Shown here: positions 1 to 8,061 of the stretch, piece after piece | How the letters are laid out: the number at the start of each line of letters is the position of its first letter | How positions within the stretch are numbered: position 1 is the first letter of the stretch | From: Sporichthya brevicatena | Lineage (GTDB): Bacteria; Actinomycetota; Actinomycetes; Sporichthyales; Sporichthyaceae | NCBI RefSeq assembly: GCF_039525035.1 | Contig: NZ_BAAAHE010000005.1 | Span: forward strand, 25,930 to 73,639 | Length of the DNA stretch: 47,710 bases | Direction: 5' to 3' | Program-made: the position numbers and the translations under genes | The notes under the pieces: model-generated | Databases searched by the model: none | The model's input: only the letters and a program-made list of their open reading frames with translations | What the model was told of the DNA's origin: nothing

Positions 1-1368
1 CCGGGAGCGGTCGTCCCTGGCCCGGACGCGCCGGCGGCGGCGGGCGCAGGTCCCGCCACCGCCACCGACACCGCCGCCACCGGCGACAAGAACAAGCCGG
101 CGACGACCAACGGCACCGGCGCCACGGCCACCAAGCCGGCCGGCGGCACCGTCGCGTGCGGCGCGGCCGCACCGGCCGGCGGCAACGGCGGCGCCACCGA
201 CACCGGGGTCACCGAGACGACCATCAAGATCGGCGCCACGTTCTTCAACGGCGGCTTCCTGGACAAGTACAGCCAGGTGTCGCAGAACGCGGCCACCGCC
301 TACTTCAACTACATCAACAGCCAGGGCGGCATCTGCGGGCGCAAGATCGTCTACTCACCGTGCGACACCGGTGGGACCGCCGACGGCACGACTGGCTGCC
401 TGTCCAAGCTGGCCGCCCAGGACAAGGTCTTCATGATGGGCCCGTCCCTGGACTTCAACCTGGACATCGTTCAGAAGACCCTCGCCGACAACAAGCTGCC
501 GTGGGTCGGCTCCTCCGGTCTGTACGACCAGGAGTTCACCAGCCCGTGGATGTACCCGACGCAGATCCCCGGCGGTTCGGTCGGCGCTCTCATCACCACC
601 CACGCGGTGAAGGCGCTGGGCGTCAAGCGCATCGGCGTCTCGCAACTCCGTAACGGCGCCGGTCCGTCCTGCACCGGCAAGGTCAAGTCCACCGCCGAGG
701 CCCTCGGCGCCCAGATGGTGTCGGTCGCCCTCAACGCCGACGTGGAGACCAGCCTCGACAGCCAGGTCGCGGCGCTGAAGAACGCGAACGTCGACTCGGT
801 CCTGTTCTGCAACGACCCGGTGAACACGATCAAGTTCATCCAGGCCGCGCAGCGCACCGGTTGGAAGCCGATCTTCTTCGGCGGGTTCGTCGCCGCGGAC
901 GACGTGCCGCAGGCCGCCGGCGCGTACGGCAAGGGGATGTACGGCCTGACGATGTACGACTTCTACAAGTCGGACTCGCCGGGGCTGCGCGAGTACAAGA
1001 AGATCACCGAGTTCTACTACCCGAACACCTTCCACCACTTCTACGAGCAGGCCGCCTACGTCGGCGCCGCCGCGATCGTGGCCACGCTGAAGGCGATCGG
1101 CCCGAACGTGAACCGGACGGACTTCGTCAAGCAGCTCAAGACGATGCGCTCGTTCGACGTCGGTCTGGGCCTCAAGCTCGACTTCGCGAACCTGAAGAAC
1201 GCCGTGCCGAGCGGGATCATCCTCAAGGCCGACGACAACCTGCAGTGGCAGATCGAGTCCAAGCGGTTCTCGCCGTCCGGCGCGAAGTCCAGCGTCTCGG
1301 AGAGCGTGCGTCCGGACTTCGTCGCGGACCGGACGCGCAGCCGGATCGCCCCGGCGCGGACGTTCTGA
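1..1368 (+). CDS. Branched-chain-type ABC transporter substrate-binding protein (5' partial)
   Basis: The frame is open from the first base, so the true start and any signal peptide lie outside the window. The first ~60 residues are a Pro/Ala/Thr/Gly-rich linker, which probably follows a lipobox and tethers the domain to the membrane. The rest looks like a type-1 periplasmic-binding fold (Peripla_BP_6/LivK family): an early beta strand (TIKIGATF), then NYINSQGGICGRKI, where the ligand-binding lobe begins, and a FYEQAAYVGAAAIV helix late in the protein. It ends 3 bp before a LivH permease, so it is most likely the extracytoplasmic receptor of the transporter at 1372-4971. Liv-type receptors in actinobacterial catabolic loci often bind acids or steroid-like compounds rather than amino acids, so the ligand is unknown. 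Confidence 0.9.
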   Translation, partial: PGAVVPGPDAPAAAGAGPATATDTAATGDKNKPATTNGTGATATKPAGGTVACGAAAPAGGNGGATDTGVTETTIKIGATFFNGGFLDKYSQVSQNAATAYFNYINSQGGICGRKIVYSPCDTGGTADGTTGCLSKLAAQDKVFMMGPSLDFNLDIVQKTLADNKLPWVGSSGLYDQEFTSPWMYPTQIPGGSVGALITTHAVKALGVKRIGVSQLRNGAGPSCTGKVKSTAEALGAQMVSVALNADVETSLDSQVAALKNANVDSVLFCNDPVNTIKFIQAAQRTGWKPIFFGGFVAADDVPQAAGAYGKGMYGLTMYDFYKSDSPGLREYKKITEFYYPNTFHHFYEQAAYVGAAAIVATLKAIGPNVNRTDFVKQLKTMRSFDVGLGLKLDFANLKNAVPSGIILKADDNLQWQIESKRFSPSGAKSSVSESVRPDFVADRTRSRIAPARTF

Positions 1369-1371
1369 TCC

Positions 1372-2250
1372 ATGGAGAGGTTCTTCGGATATCTCGTCAC
1401 GGGGCTGGCCAACGGCGCGATCTTCGCCCTGGTCGCCCTCGGGGTGGTGGTGATCTACCGGGTCAGCCGGGTGATCAACCTCGCCCAGGGTGCGATCGGC
1501 GTCTTCTCGGCGTTCGTCTTCCACTACACGCTGATGGGTGACTTCGGCCTTCCGGTCGCGGTCGCCACGGCGGGGGCGATCCTCGTCGGAGCCGTGCTCG
1601 GCGCGGGCGTCGAGAAGTTCGTCGTCCGGCCCGTGCAGTCGCGCGGCGCCCTGGCCACCCTGACCGCGACCACGGGCGTCCTGCTGCTGCTCACCGAGCT
1701 GACCGTGCAGCTGTGGGGCCCGAACAACCCGGTCATCGCCTCGGTGTTCCCGGACACGCTCGTCCGTATCGGCAACACGGGTGTGACGGTCCACCAGATC
1801 GCCACGGCCGGGCTGGTCATCCTCCTGGCCGGCGGGCTGTACTGGATGCTCGCCAAGACCTGGGTGGGCGTGGGCATCACCGCCATCGCGCAGGACCCAG
1901 GTGCGGCCCGCATCGTCGGGCTGCCGGTCCGCTCCATCGTCACACTGACCTGGGCGATCGGTGGTGCGAGCGCCGCGCTGGCCGGCCTGATGTACATCCA
2001 CCTCAACAGCCTCGACCAGATCAGCCTGACGTTCGTGCTCATCTCCTCCCTGGTCGCGGCGGCCCTCGGCGGGTTCAACAGCCTGCCGCTGGCCGGCGCG
2101 GGTGGGGTCGCGGTCGGGCTGATCTTCAGCTTCGGCCAGGGGTACCAGCCGGTCGCGGGCATCGGTCAGCTGCTGGTCTTCATCGCGCTTCTGGGAGTGC
2201 TGCTGGTGCGGTCGAACAAGCCGACCCTCGACGTCGTTTCGGAGTTCTGA
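1372..2250 (+). CDS. Branched-chain-type ABC transporter permease, LivH family
   Basis: This 292-residue integral membrane protein has about eight hydrophobic helices. Its early NGAIFALVALGVVVIYRVSRVINLAQGAIG segment is shortened here to its key features: the GAIFALVALG helix and the INLAQG motif are characteristic of LivH. The conserved loop with IAQDPGAARIVGLPV before a central helix also fits. It would form half of the transmembrane channel with the LivM protein that follows. The ATG lies 3 bp after the binding-protein stop with no clear Shine-Dalgarno, which suggests translational coupling. Its TGA shares one base with the next ATG (TGATG). Confidence 0.93.
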   Translation: MERFFGYLVTGLANGAIFALVALGVVVIYRVSRVINLAQGAIGVFSAFVFHYTLMGDFGLPVAVATAGAILVGAVLGAGVEKFVVRPVQSRGALATLTATTGVLLLLTELTVQLWGPNNPVIASVFPDTLVRIGNTGVTVHQIATAGLVILLAGGLYWMLAKTWVGVGITAIAQDPGAARIVGLPVRSIVTLTWAIGGASAALAGLMYIHLNSLDQISLTFVLISSLVAAALGGFNSLPLAGAGGVAVGLIFSFGQGYQPVAGIGQLLVFIALLGVLLVRSNKPTLDVVSEF

Positions 2251-3416
2251 TGGCTCGGGGCGTGCAGGCGGGCGTGGACAGCGTCAGGGACGCCGCGGAT
2301 CGCGGCGTCCGGCTCACCGGCGGTCCGCTGATGAACGGCAAGGCCCTCGAAGTGGGCACGGTCGCGGCGATCGCGATCGGCCTGCTGGTCTGGCCGCTGC
2401 TGACTCCGCAGGTCGCGCACTTCTACGGGAGCCTGTCGGCGATCTACGCGTTGATCGGTCTCTCCCTGGTGATCCTCGTCGGGTGGACGGGCCAGATCAG
2501 TCTCGGGCACGCCGCCTTCGTCGGTGTCGGGTGTTACTTCGGCGCCAAGCTGCTGAACAACGACGTGCCCCTGGTTCTGACGGTCCCTCTGATCGGTCTC
2601 ATCGGTGCCGCCGTCAGCCTGATCCTCGGCATCCCGTCCCTGCGGCTTCGCGGCGTGTACTTCACGATCGCCACCCTGGCATTCGGCGCGGCGTGCCAGC
2701 AGTACTTCTTCACCCGGCCCGAGGTCCGGGGCATCGCCGCCGACCAGGTCCCGCGCGCGGACCTGGTGGGCATCCAGACGACCTCCGACCGCGGTCTGTA
2801 CTACGCGGTGCTGGTGGTCCTGGCGATCGCGCTGGTGCTGGCCTACAACACCCGGCGCACCGACGTGGGCCGCGTGCTGTTCGCCATCCGCGACTCCGAG
2901 CAGGCCGCTCAGGCCATGGCGATCAAGATCGCGCCGTACAAGATCGGCCTGTTCGCGGCGTCCGCCGCCCTGGCCTCGATCGCGGGTCTGTTCTACGGGA
3001 TGTTGTTCCAGGCGACGCCGGCCCCCGAGCAGTTCAGTGTCCTGCAGTCGCTGTTCTACCTGGCCATGCCGGTGCTCGGCGGCGCCGAGGCGCTGCTCGG
3101 TGCCCTGGTCGGCGGGACCTTCCTGGCGGTCGGTCAGCCACTGGTCAACATGTTCGACGTCCGACTGTTCCTGGTGACGTCGATCGCGCTGCTCCTCACC
3201 CTGCTCTCCGGCTACGACGGCGTCACGGGCGCCCTGAAGGCGGCGCGCAAGGCGGTGGCGGACGCGGTGCGCGGCGAACCGGTGCGCTACGGCTCGTTCG
3301 TCCCGCACGAGGAGGTCGACCACACCCCGCCGCGGGTGCACGCCACGGTCGCGGACAGCCCACCCCCGGTGGGCAGCGTGGTTCGGGTTCGGATCGTCCC
3401 GGGGGTGCGTTCATGA
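2250..3416 (+). CDS. Branched-chain-type ABC transporter permease, LivM family
   Basis: This 388-residue permease starts at the ATG overlapping the LivH stop by one base. An approximately 30-residue polar N-terminal extension precedes the first helix. The LivM hallmarks are the LSLVILVGWTGQISLGHAAFVGVG segment (given here by its key part, GWTGQISLGHAAF), SLRLRGVYFTIATLAFG, and a late ARxxDVGRVLFAIRDSEQAAQAMAI-type cytoplasmic loop that contacts the ATPase. About nine helices are visible, followed by a charged tail of ~50 residues. Its stop overlaps the start of the LivG ATPase (ATGA). It should pair with the LivH protein in a heterodimeric importer channel. Confidence 0.93.
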   Translation: MARGVQAGVDSVRDAADRGVRLTGGPLMNGKALEVGTVAAIAIGLLVWPLLTPQVAHFYGSLSAIYALIGLSLVILVGWTGQISLGHAAFVGVGCYFGAKLLNNDVPLVLTVPLIGLIGAAVSLILGIPSLRLRGVYFTIATLAFGAACQQYFFTRPEVRGIAADQVPRADLVGIQTTSDRGLYYAVLVVLAIALVLAYNTRRTDVGRVLFAIRDSEQAAQAMAIKIAPYKIGLFAASAALASIAGLFYGMLFQATPAPEQFSVLQSLFYLAMPVLGGAEALLGALVGGTFLAVGQPLVNMFDVRLFLVTSIALLLTLLSGYDGVTGALKAARKAVADAVRGEPVRYGSFVPHEEVDHTPPRVHATVADSPPPVGSVVRVRIVPGVRS

Positions 3417-4189
3417 GCGGCCATCTGATCGGCACCGGCCTGACGAAGCGTTACGCCGGCCTTGTCGCCAACGACAACGTCGACATCGAGGTCCGCCCCG
3501 GCGAGATCGTCGGGCTGATCGGCCCGAACGGCGCCGGCAAGACGACCTGCTTCAACTGCCTGACCGGGGCTCAGAAACTGACGTCGGGTTCGATCACGCT
3601 CGACGGCACGGACATCTCCTACATGCCCGCGAGCGAACGGGCGAAGATGGGCCTGGCCCGTACCTTCCAGCAGGCGCAGCTCTTCAAGCACCTGTCGGTG
3701 GAGGAGAACCTGCTGCTGGGGCGTCACCGGCACTACGGCGCCGGCGCGCTGCGCGCGGCGCTCGGCCTCGCCGGCGCCGCCGAGCGCAAGTCGCGCGGGA
3801 TCGTCCACTCGATCGCCGACCAGTGCGGGCTCACCGAGGTGCTCGACGCCCCCGTGGGCGACCTGCCCTTCGGCACGCAGCGCATGGTGGAGGTGGCACG
3901 GGCGATCGTGCTCGAACCCACGGTGCTGCTGGTCGACGAACCCGGCGCCGGGATGGACAGCACCGAATCGGCCTATTTCGGGGCACTTCTTGCCCGAATC
4001 AGCCGTGAACGGAACATGTCGGTGCTTATCATCGAGCACGATGTCGCGATGATCCTGTCGATCTGCGACCGAATCTACGTTCTGAATTTCGGCAAGTTGC
4101 TCGCCCAGGGCACCCCGGCCGACATCCGGGCCAACGCCGAGGTCCGCGCGGCGTACTTCGGGAGCACGGTCCAGGAGGCCGCCGTATGA
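3413..4189 (+). CDS. ABC transporter ATP-binding protein, LivG family
   Basis: This 258-residue ATPase has Walker [10 protein letters not shown] at about residues 37-45. The signature region is the atypical [14 protein letters not shown], where a canonical signature would read LSGGQ-like; this degenerate form is common in LivG. Walker B with its glutamate is LLVDEPGAG, followed by an H-loop histidine in IIEHDV. The family-specific GLARTFQQ Q-loop segment is also present. It hydrolyses ATP at the cytoplasmic face of the LivH/LivM channel. ATGA overlaps on both sides place it in the middle of the operon. Confidence 0.93.
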   Translation: MSGHLIGTGLTKRYAGLVANDNVDIEVRPGEIVGLIGPNGAGKTTCFNCLTGAQKLTSGSITLDGTDISYMPASERAKMGLARTFQQAQLFKHLSVEENLLLGRHRHYGAGALRAALGLAGAAERKSRGIVHSIADQCGLTEVLDAPVGDLPFGTQRMVEVARAIVLEPTVLLVDEPGAGMDSTESAYFGALLARISRERNMSVLIIEHDVAMILSICDRIYVLNFGKLLAQGTPADIRANAEVRAAYFGSTVQEAAV

Positions 4190-4971
4190 CCGTCACGTCG
4201 CACAGCGGTGCCGCCGGCTCCCCGGCTCCCGACGCGGTCAAGGCCGTGACCGGTGCGGCCAAGCCGATTCTCGCCACCCGCGCGCTCGATGTCGGGTACG
4301 GCAACGTGCTGGCCGTCCGCCGGCTCACCCTCCAGGTCAACCCCGGCGAGATCGTCGCCCTCCTCGGACCCAACGGCGCGGGGAAGACGTCCAGCCTTCG
4401 TGGCATCACCGGTCTGGTGCGGCCGCAGGCCGGGACCGTCAGCGTCAACGGCGTCCGGATCGACAACCGCGGCCCGGCCGTGGCGGTCCAGGCCGGTCTC
4501 GCCCACGTGCCCGAGGGCCGTCGGGTGTTCCCCGAGATGAGCGTGACGGACAACCTGCGCCTCGGTGCCTGGTCCGTCCGTCGCCGCTCGAAGGTCGTCG
4601 AGTCGCGCCTCGCCGACGCCTACGCGTTGTTCCCCCGGCTGGCCGAGCGCCGTGCGCAGCTCGCCGGGTCGATGTCCGGCGGCGAGCAGCAGATGCTCGC
4701 GATCGCCCGGGCGCTCATGAGTGACCCGAAGCTGCTGCTCATCGACGAGCTCAGCCTCGGTCTGTCCCCTCTCGTGGTCGACGAGATCCTGGCTCGGCTC
4801 CTGGAGCTGAACAAGGAAGGACTGTCCATCCTGCTCATCGAGCAGTTCGTGCACCGGGCCATGGACGTGTCGGACCGGGTGTACGTGTTGAAGAAGGGGC
4901 ACGTGGCGTTCAGCGGAACACCGGCGGCTGCCATCCGGATCGGCGCGGTCGAGGAGGCCTACCACCTATGA
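4186..4971 (+). CDS. ABC transporter ATP-binding protein, LivF family
   Basis: This 261-residue ATPase has Walker [10 protein letters not shown] at about residues 61-69, a canonical signature MSGGEQQ near residue 163, and Walker B LLIDELSLGL. The LSLGLSPLVVDEI stretch and the AHVPEGRRVFPEMSV segment mark LivF rather than LivG. A ~25-residue low-complexity N-terminal extension precedes the domain. It should form a heterodimer with the upstream LivG protein. The last four bases overlap the start of the surface-protein gene, which ties that protein to the transporter operon. Confidence 0.93.
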   Translation: MTVTSHSGAAGSPAPDAVKAVTGAAKPILATRALDVGYGNVLAVRRLTLQVNPGEIVALLGPNGAGKTSSLRGITGLVRPQAGTVSVNGVRIDNRGPAVAVQAGLAHVPEGRRVFPEMSVTDNLRLGAWSVRRRSKVVESRLADAYALFPRLAERRAQLAGSMSGGEQQMLAIARALMSDPKLLLIDELSLGLSPLVVDEILARLLELNKEGLSILLIEQFVHRAMDVSDRVYVLKKGHVAFSGTPAAAIRIGAVEEAYHL

Positions 4972-6317
4972 GCAACTCCAAGAGAGAGCTGCTGCGAAAG
5001 CGGGGAGTGCAGACCGCGGCGGGATCCACCGCCCTGCTGCTCACCGCCGGCGTGGCCTTCGTGTGGAACGCGCCCGCCCAGGCGGCGGCGCCGGACAACC
5101 TCGCGGTGTACTACGCCTCCAGCCACGCAACCCCGGCCAGCGTGGTCAGCCGCGTGCCGGTCGAGACGGCCGGCGGCTACCTCGTCTCGCAGAGCTCGGT
5201 CCAGATCGGCAAGTCCCAGGCCCTGGCCGCGGGCTTCACGTTGGGGCCGCTCGGCGACGCGTTCGTGGTGACCTCGGCGCCGCCCGGCACGATGACCCAG
5301 TTCCCGACCGTCGTCAACGCACAGGACCCGCCGTCGGAGACCGCCCCGCGGGAGAACTCGCTGTCCGCCGGCAACGGCGGCGGACCGAGCCTGGGCAGCG
5401 AGGTCCGCAACGCGGACCTGTCCGCGCGCGCCAGTGACAGCCCGAACGCGATCGCCAGTGCCTCCGGGCAGAGCATCACGACCCCGATCTACACCGCCGG
5501 CGCGGGCATCTCGCGCAGCGAGAGCGCGGTGCTGCCGGACGGCACCGTCCAGACCAAGGCGATCAGCTCGATCCAGAACCTGCTGATCGGCGGTCCGACC
5601 GGCCTGAAGATCGCGAACGTCGACAGCATCGCGACGATCACCATCGCGCCGGGCCAGAAGCCCGTCACGTCACTGCAGGTGCACACGTCCGGAGCGTCGT
5701 TGGCCGGCGTGCCGGTCATCCTCGACAAGAACGGCCTGCGGATCTCGGACCAGATTCCGCTCCCGGCCTCCAGCATCGCGGCCTTCAACGCGGGCGTGGC
5801 CGGACTGGCCGAGCAGGGCCTGACGTTCATCGCCTCGACCGAGACCGTGAAGGTGGGCGAGGGAGAGGCCGAGCTGTACGGGTCCGCCTTCACCTTCCGC
5901 TACAAGCTTCCGGACTCGGAGATCGAGCGGCCCAGTGACATCGGGTCGGACGAGACGTTCGAGTACGGCAAGGTCACCGCCAAGGTCACCTCGCGCGCCC
6001 TCGGTTCGCTCGGGGGTCCGGACCTGGCTCCGGCCGCGGGAACCGATGGTTCGGCGCTCCCGGGCGTCGACACCGCCACCGGTGCGGACCTGCCCGCCAC
6101 CGCCGATCTCGGCGCGCTGCCGTCGACGGTCGGCGCGCTGCCGACCGTGGGGATCGGTGCCACCGCCCCGGCCGCGGCGGCTCCGGCCGGCTTCACCCTC
6201 ACCCGGCCGAGCCTCGCCCCGGACCAGTTCAAGGACGGGTACCGCTACCTACTCCTGGCCGCCGCGCTGGGCATAGGCGGCCTGCTCGCCATCCTTCGCA
6301 AGCGCCCCATCGCATAG
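4968..6317 (+). CDS. Secreted, membrane-anchored surface protein (choice-of-anchor P-like)
   Basis: This 449-residue protein has a basic N-terminus and a hydrophobic signal segment ending in APAQA|A (about residues 1-40). A long Ser/Thr/Gly-rich, beta-type extracellular region follows, then an Ala/Pro-rich stretch and one C-terminal hydrophobic helix (~424-443) capped by RKRPIA. There is no LPXTG motif, so the anchor is a helix rather than sortase attachment. It resembles the choice-of-anchor P family and is a distant paralogue of the protein at 42637. Its ATG overlaps the LivF stop (ATGA), and a small two-helix protein follows. The pairing with a Liv importer at both window ends suggests a role in substrate capture or passage through the envelope. 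That role is inferred; no biochemical function is recognisable. Confidence 0.82.
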   Translation: MSNSKRELLRKRGVQTAAGSTALLLTAGVAFVWNAPAQAAAPDNLAVYYASSHATPASVVSRVPVETAGGYLVSQSSVQIGKSQALAAGFTLGPLGDAFVVTSAPPGTMTQFPTVVNAQDPPSETAPRENSLSAGNGGGPSLGSEVRNADLSARASDSPNAIASASGQSITTPIYTAGAGISRSESAVLPDGTVQTKAISSIQNLLIGGPTGLKIANVDSIATITIAPGQKPVTSLQVHTSGASLAGVPVILDKNGLRISDQIPLPASSIAAFNAGVAGLAEQGLTFIASTETVKVGEGEAELYGSAFTFRYKLPDSEIERPSDIGSDETFEYGKVTAKVTSRALGSLGGPDLAPAAGTDGSALPGVDTATGADLPATADLGALPSTVGALPTVGIGATAPAAAAPAGFTLTRPSLAPDQFKDGYRYLLLAAALGIGGLLAILRKRPIA

Positions 6318-6327
6318 AGGAGCACCG

Positions 6328-6711
6328 ATGAACGACCGCGTGAGAGATCTCCGACTGAAGGCACTCGCCGGTGCTCTGGTCCTGAGCGGCCTGGTCGGCG
6401 TGCTGCTCGGGTTCCTCGGTGTGCGCCGTAACGACGACATCGTGCTCCAGATGCCGTACCTCGCATCCGGTGGCCTGGTGGGGCTGGCGCTGATCGGCCT
6501 CGGCGCCATGGTGATGATCCAGCAGCAGATGCAGGAACAGAGCCGGCGGGCCGCGGCGGTGACCGAGTCGCTGGAGGAGTGGAAGGAGGCCGCGCTCGCG
6601 GAGCTGCGTGCCTTCCTCGAGAGTGCGACCCTCGAGCTCGAGGTCCGTAACCCGGCGCCCCCGCAGCGGCTGGAGAACAGCAGCGTCGGCGCCCCCCGGG
6701 ACCACGTCTAG
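6328..6711 (+). CDS. Small two-helix membrane protein, partner of the surface protein
   Basis: This 127-residue protein has two hydrophobic helices (roughly residues 12-32 and 44-66) joined by a short loop. A cytoplasmic, Glu/Gln-rich probable coiled coil (~68-110) and a polar tail follow. A GAGGAG ribosome-binding site overlaps the preceding stop and sits six bases before the ATG. The LLGFLGV...YLASGGLVGLALIG pattern recurs in the protein at 43988 (LGWIGV...VVSYGIGGLVLIIIG), which also directly follows a choice-of-anchor P protein. It is the last gene of the operon. The function is unknown; a scaffold or accessory subunit for the importer is a reasonable inference. Confidence 0.8.
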   Translation: MNDRVRDLRLKALAGALVLSGLVGVLLGFLGVRRNDDIVLQMPYLASGGLVGLALIGLGAMVMIQQQMQEQSRRAAAVTESLEEWKEAALAELRAFLESATLELEVRNPAPPQRLENSSVGAPRDHV

Positions 6712-6742
6712 CAGGTACCTCCGCCGAGTCCCGTAGCGCCGC

Positions 6743-8023
6743 TCAGACCGAGCGGACGCTGCGGGACTTCGGTGTGCTGGGGGCCGGTGCCGCGATCGCG
6801 CTGACGCGCTTCCACAGCAGATCGCACACCAGCAGGGCCACCTCCAGGTCGAGGCGGTCGTCGCCGAGGGGCCGGCCGCGCACCTCCTCGGCCTTGCGGA
6901 TCCGGTAGCTGACGGTGTTCTTGTGCAGGTGAAGCCGGGCGGCGGCCTCGGTGAAGCTGCCGTTGGCGTCGAGGAAACAGCGGACGGTGGCGCGCAGTCG
7001 CGCGGTGGAGTCGTCGGTGGCGGCGAGACCGCCGAGGACGCGCTCGGTCCAGTTCCACAGTTCGTCGGGGTGGTCGGTGAGCAACGCCGCGATCGCGACC
7101 TCGTCGAAACTGACGAGCTGGTCGTCGTCGCTCATCGTCTCGGCCACCTTGCGGGCCCGCTGGGCCTCGCGGAGCGTGCTCCGGAACCCGCTGAGTCGGG
7201 CCCCTGGCGAACCCAGCGCGATGCGCAGTCCGGGGTGGGCGATCAGGCGTTCCCGGAGCAGCGCCAGGTCGAGGAGCGGCTCGCTCGGTCCGCTGAGCCA
7301 GGCCCACATCGTGTGGTCGTCGGCCAGCAGCGTCAGGGGATTGCGGCCCGAGGCCTCGATCAGCAGGCGGTTCGCCGCCTGCAACGCCGCGTCCGGGTCG
7401 GGCGTCGCCGGCGCCACCCACACGATCGCGGCCTGGTGCCGACCCGAGAGCGGGGTGCCCAGCAGGTGCTCGGCGGAGCTGTCCGTGAGGTTCTCGTTCT
7501 CCAGGATCGTGCGCACCTGGGCGGTGCGGGCCGCACCCGTGCGGCTGTTCCAGCGCCGCAGCTCGGCCTCGTAGATGTCGATCAGCCCGGCGATGACCTG
7601 GTCGATGTAGCGGTTCACGCGCTGGGTGATCTCGGCGACGGCGGCGAGCGCACGGTCCGTCTCGAGGTCGGGCATCTCGCGCAGCAGCGCGAGGGACCAC
7701 TCGGTGAGCCGGTGCTGACCGAGACGGTAGGCGCGCAGCAGAGCCTCGAGAGAGAGCTCGTGCTGGGCGAACCGACGGGCGTACTCGGCGGCGGCGGCCG
7801 GGACCGTGATGCTGTCGACGGGGATCTTGTGCGCGAGCACGTCGACGATGGCCTCCAGGTTGGAGGAGGTGCTCGCGACCATCAGCTGCCGCACGGTCTC
7901 GTCGTGCTGGAACTCGGGGATGACCTCGACGAAGTAGTCCGTCAGTTCGGTGGTCAGCTCAGGCAGGTTGGTGTCGATGACGCGCGCGATCTCGGAGACG
8001 ACCGCGTCGACGTCGACTGGCAT
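6743..8023 (-). CDS. PucR/CdaR-type transcriptional regulator
   Basis: This 426-residue protein is made from an ATG whose complement is at 8021-8023. The N-terminal ~200 residues are helical (ITQRVNRYIDQVIAGLIDIYE). A central region of GGDEF-like/CdaR fold follows, and the C-terminus carries the PucR helix-turn-helix (NGSFTEAAARLHLHKNTVSYRIRKAEE, abbreviated here to its core TEAAARLHLHKNTVSYR). Proteins of this architecture usually sense a small metabolite and regulate adjacent catabolic or transport genes. It lies 38 bp downstream of the binding lipoprotein gene on the same strand, so it may belong to that operon or have its own promoter in the short AT-rich gap. The upstream frame continues open but has no family similarity. 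Confidence 0.88.
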   Translation of the reverse strand: MPVDVDAVVSEIARVIDTNLPELTTELTDYFVEVIPEFQHDETVRQLMVASTSSNLEAIVDVLAHKIPVDSITVPAAAAEYARRFAQHELSLEALLRAYRLGQHRLTEWSLALLREMPDLETDRALAAVAEITQRVNRYIDQVIAGLIDIYEAELRRWNSRTGAARTAQVRTILENENLTDSSAEHLLGTPLSGRHQAAIVWVAPATPDPDAALQAANRLLIEASGRNPLTLLADDHTMWAWLSGPSEPLLDLALLRERLIAHPGLRIALGSPGARLSGFRSTLREAQRARKVAETMSDDDQLVSFDEVAIAALLTDHPDELWNWTERVLGGLAATDDSTARLRATVRCFLDANGSFTEAAARLHLHKNTVSYRIRKAEEVRGRPLGDDRLDLEVALLVCDLLWKRVSAIAAPAPSTPKSRSVRSV

Positions 8024-8061
8024 GGCGCGAAATATACGCCCGGCCCCGTGCTGAGTCCGAT

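Noticed and set aside
355-2001. Long minus-strand open frame opposite the binding protein and LivH genes
   Set aside because: Its translation is rich in Arg, Asp, His and Gly without family features, as expected for the complement of high-GC coding sequence. The plus-strand proteins are clear Liv components.
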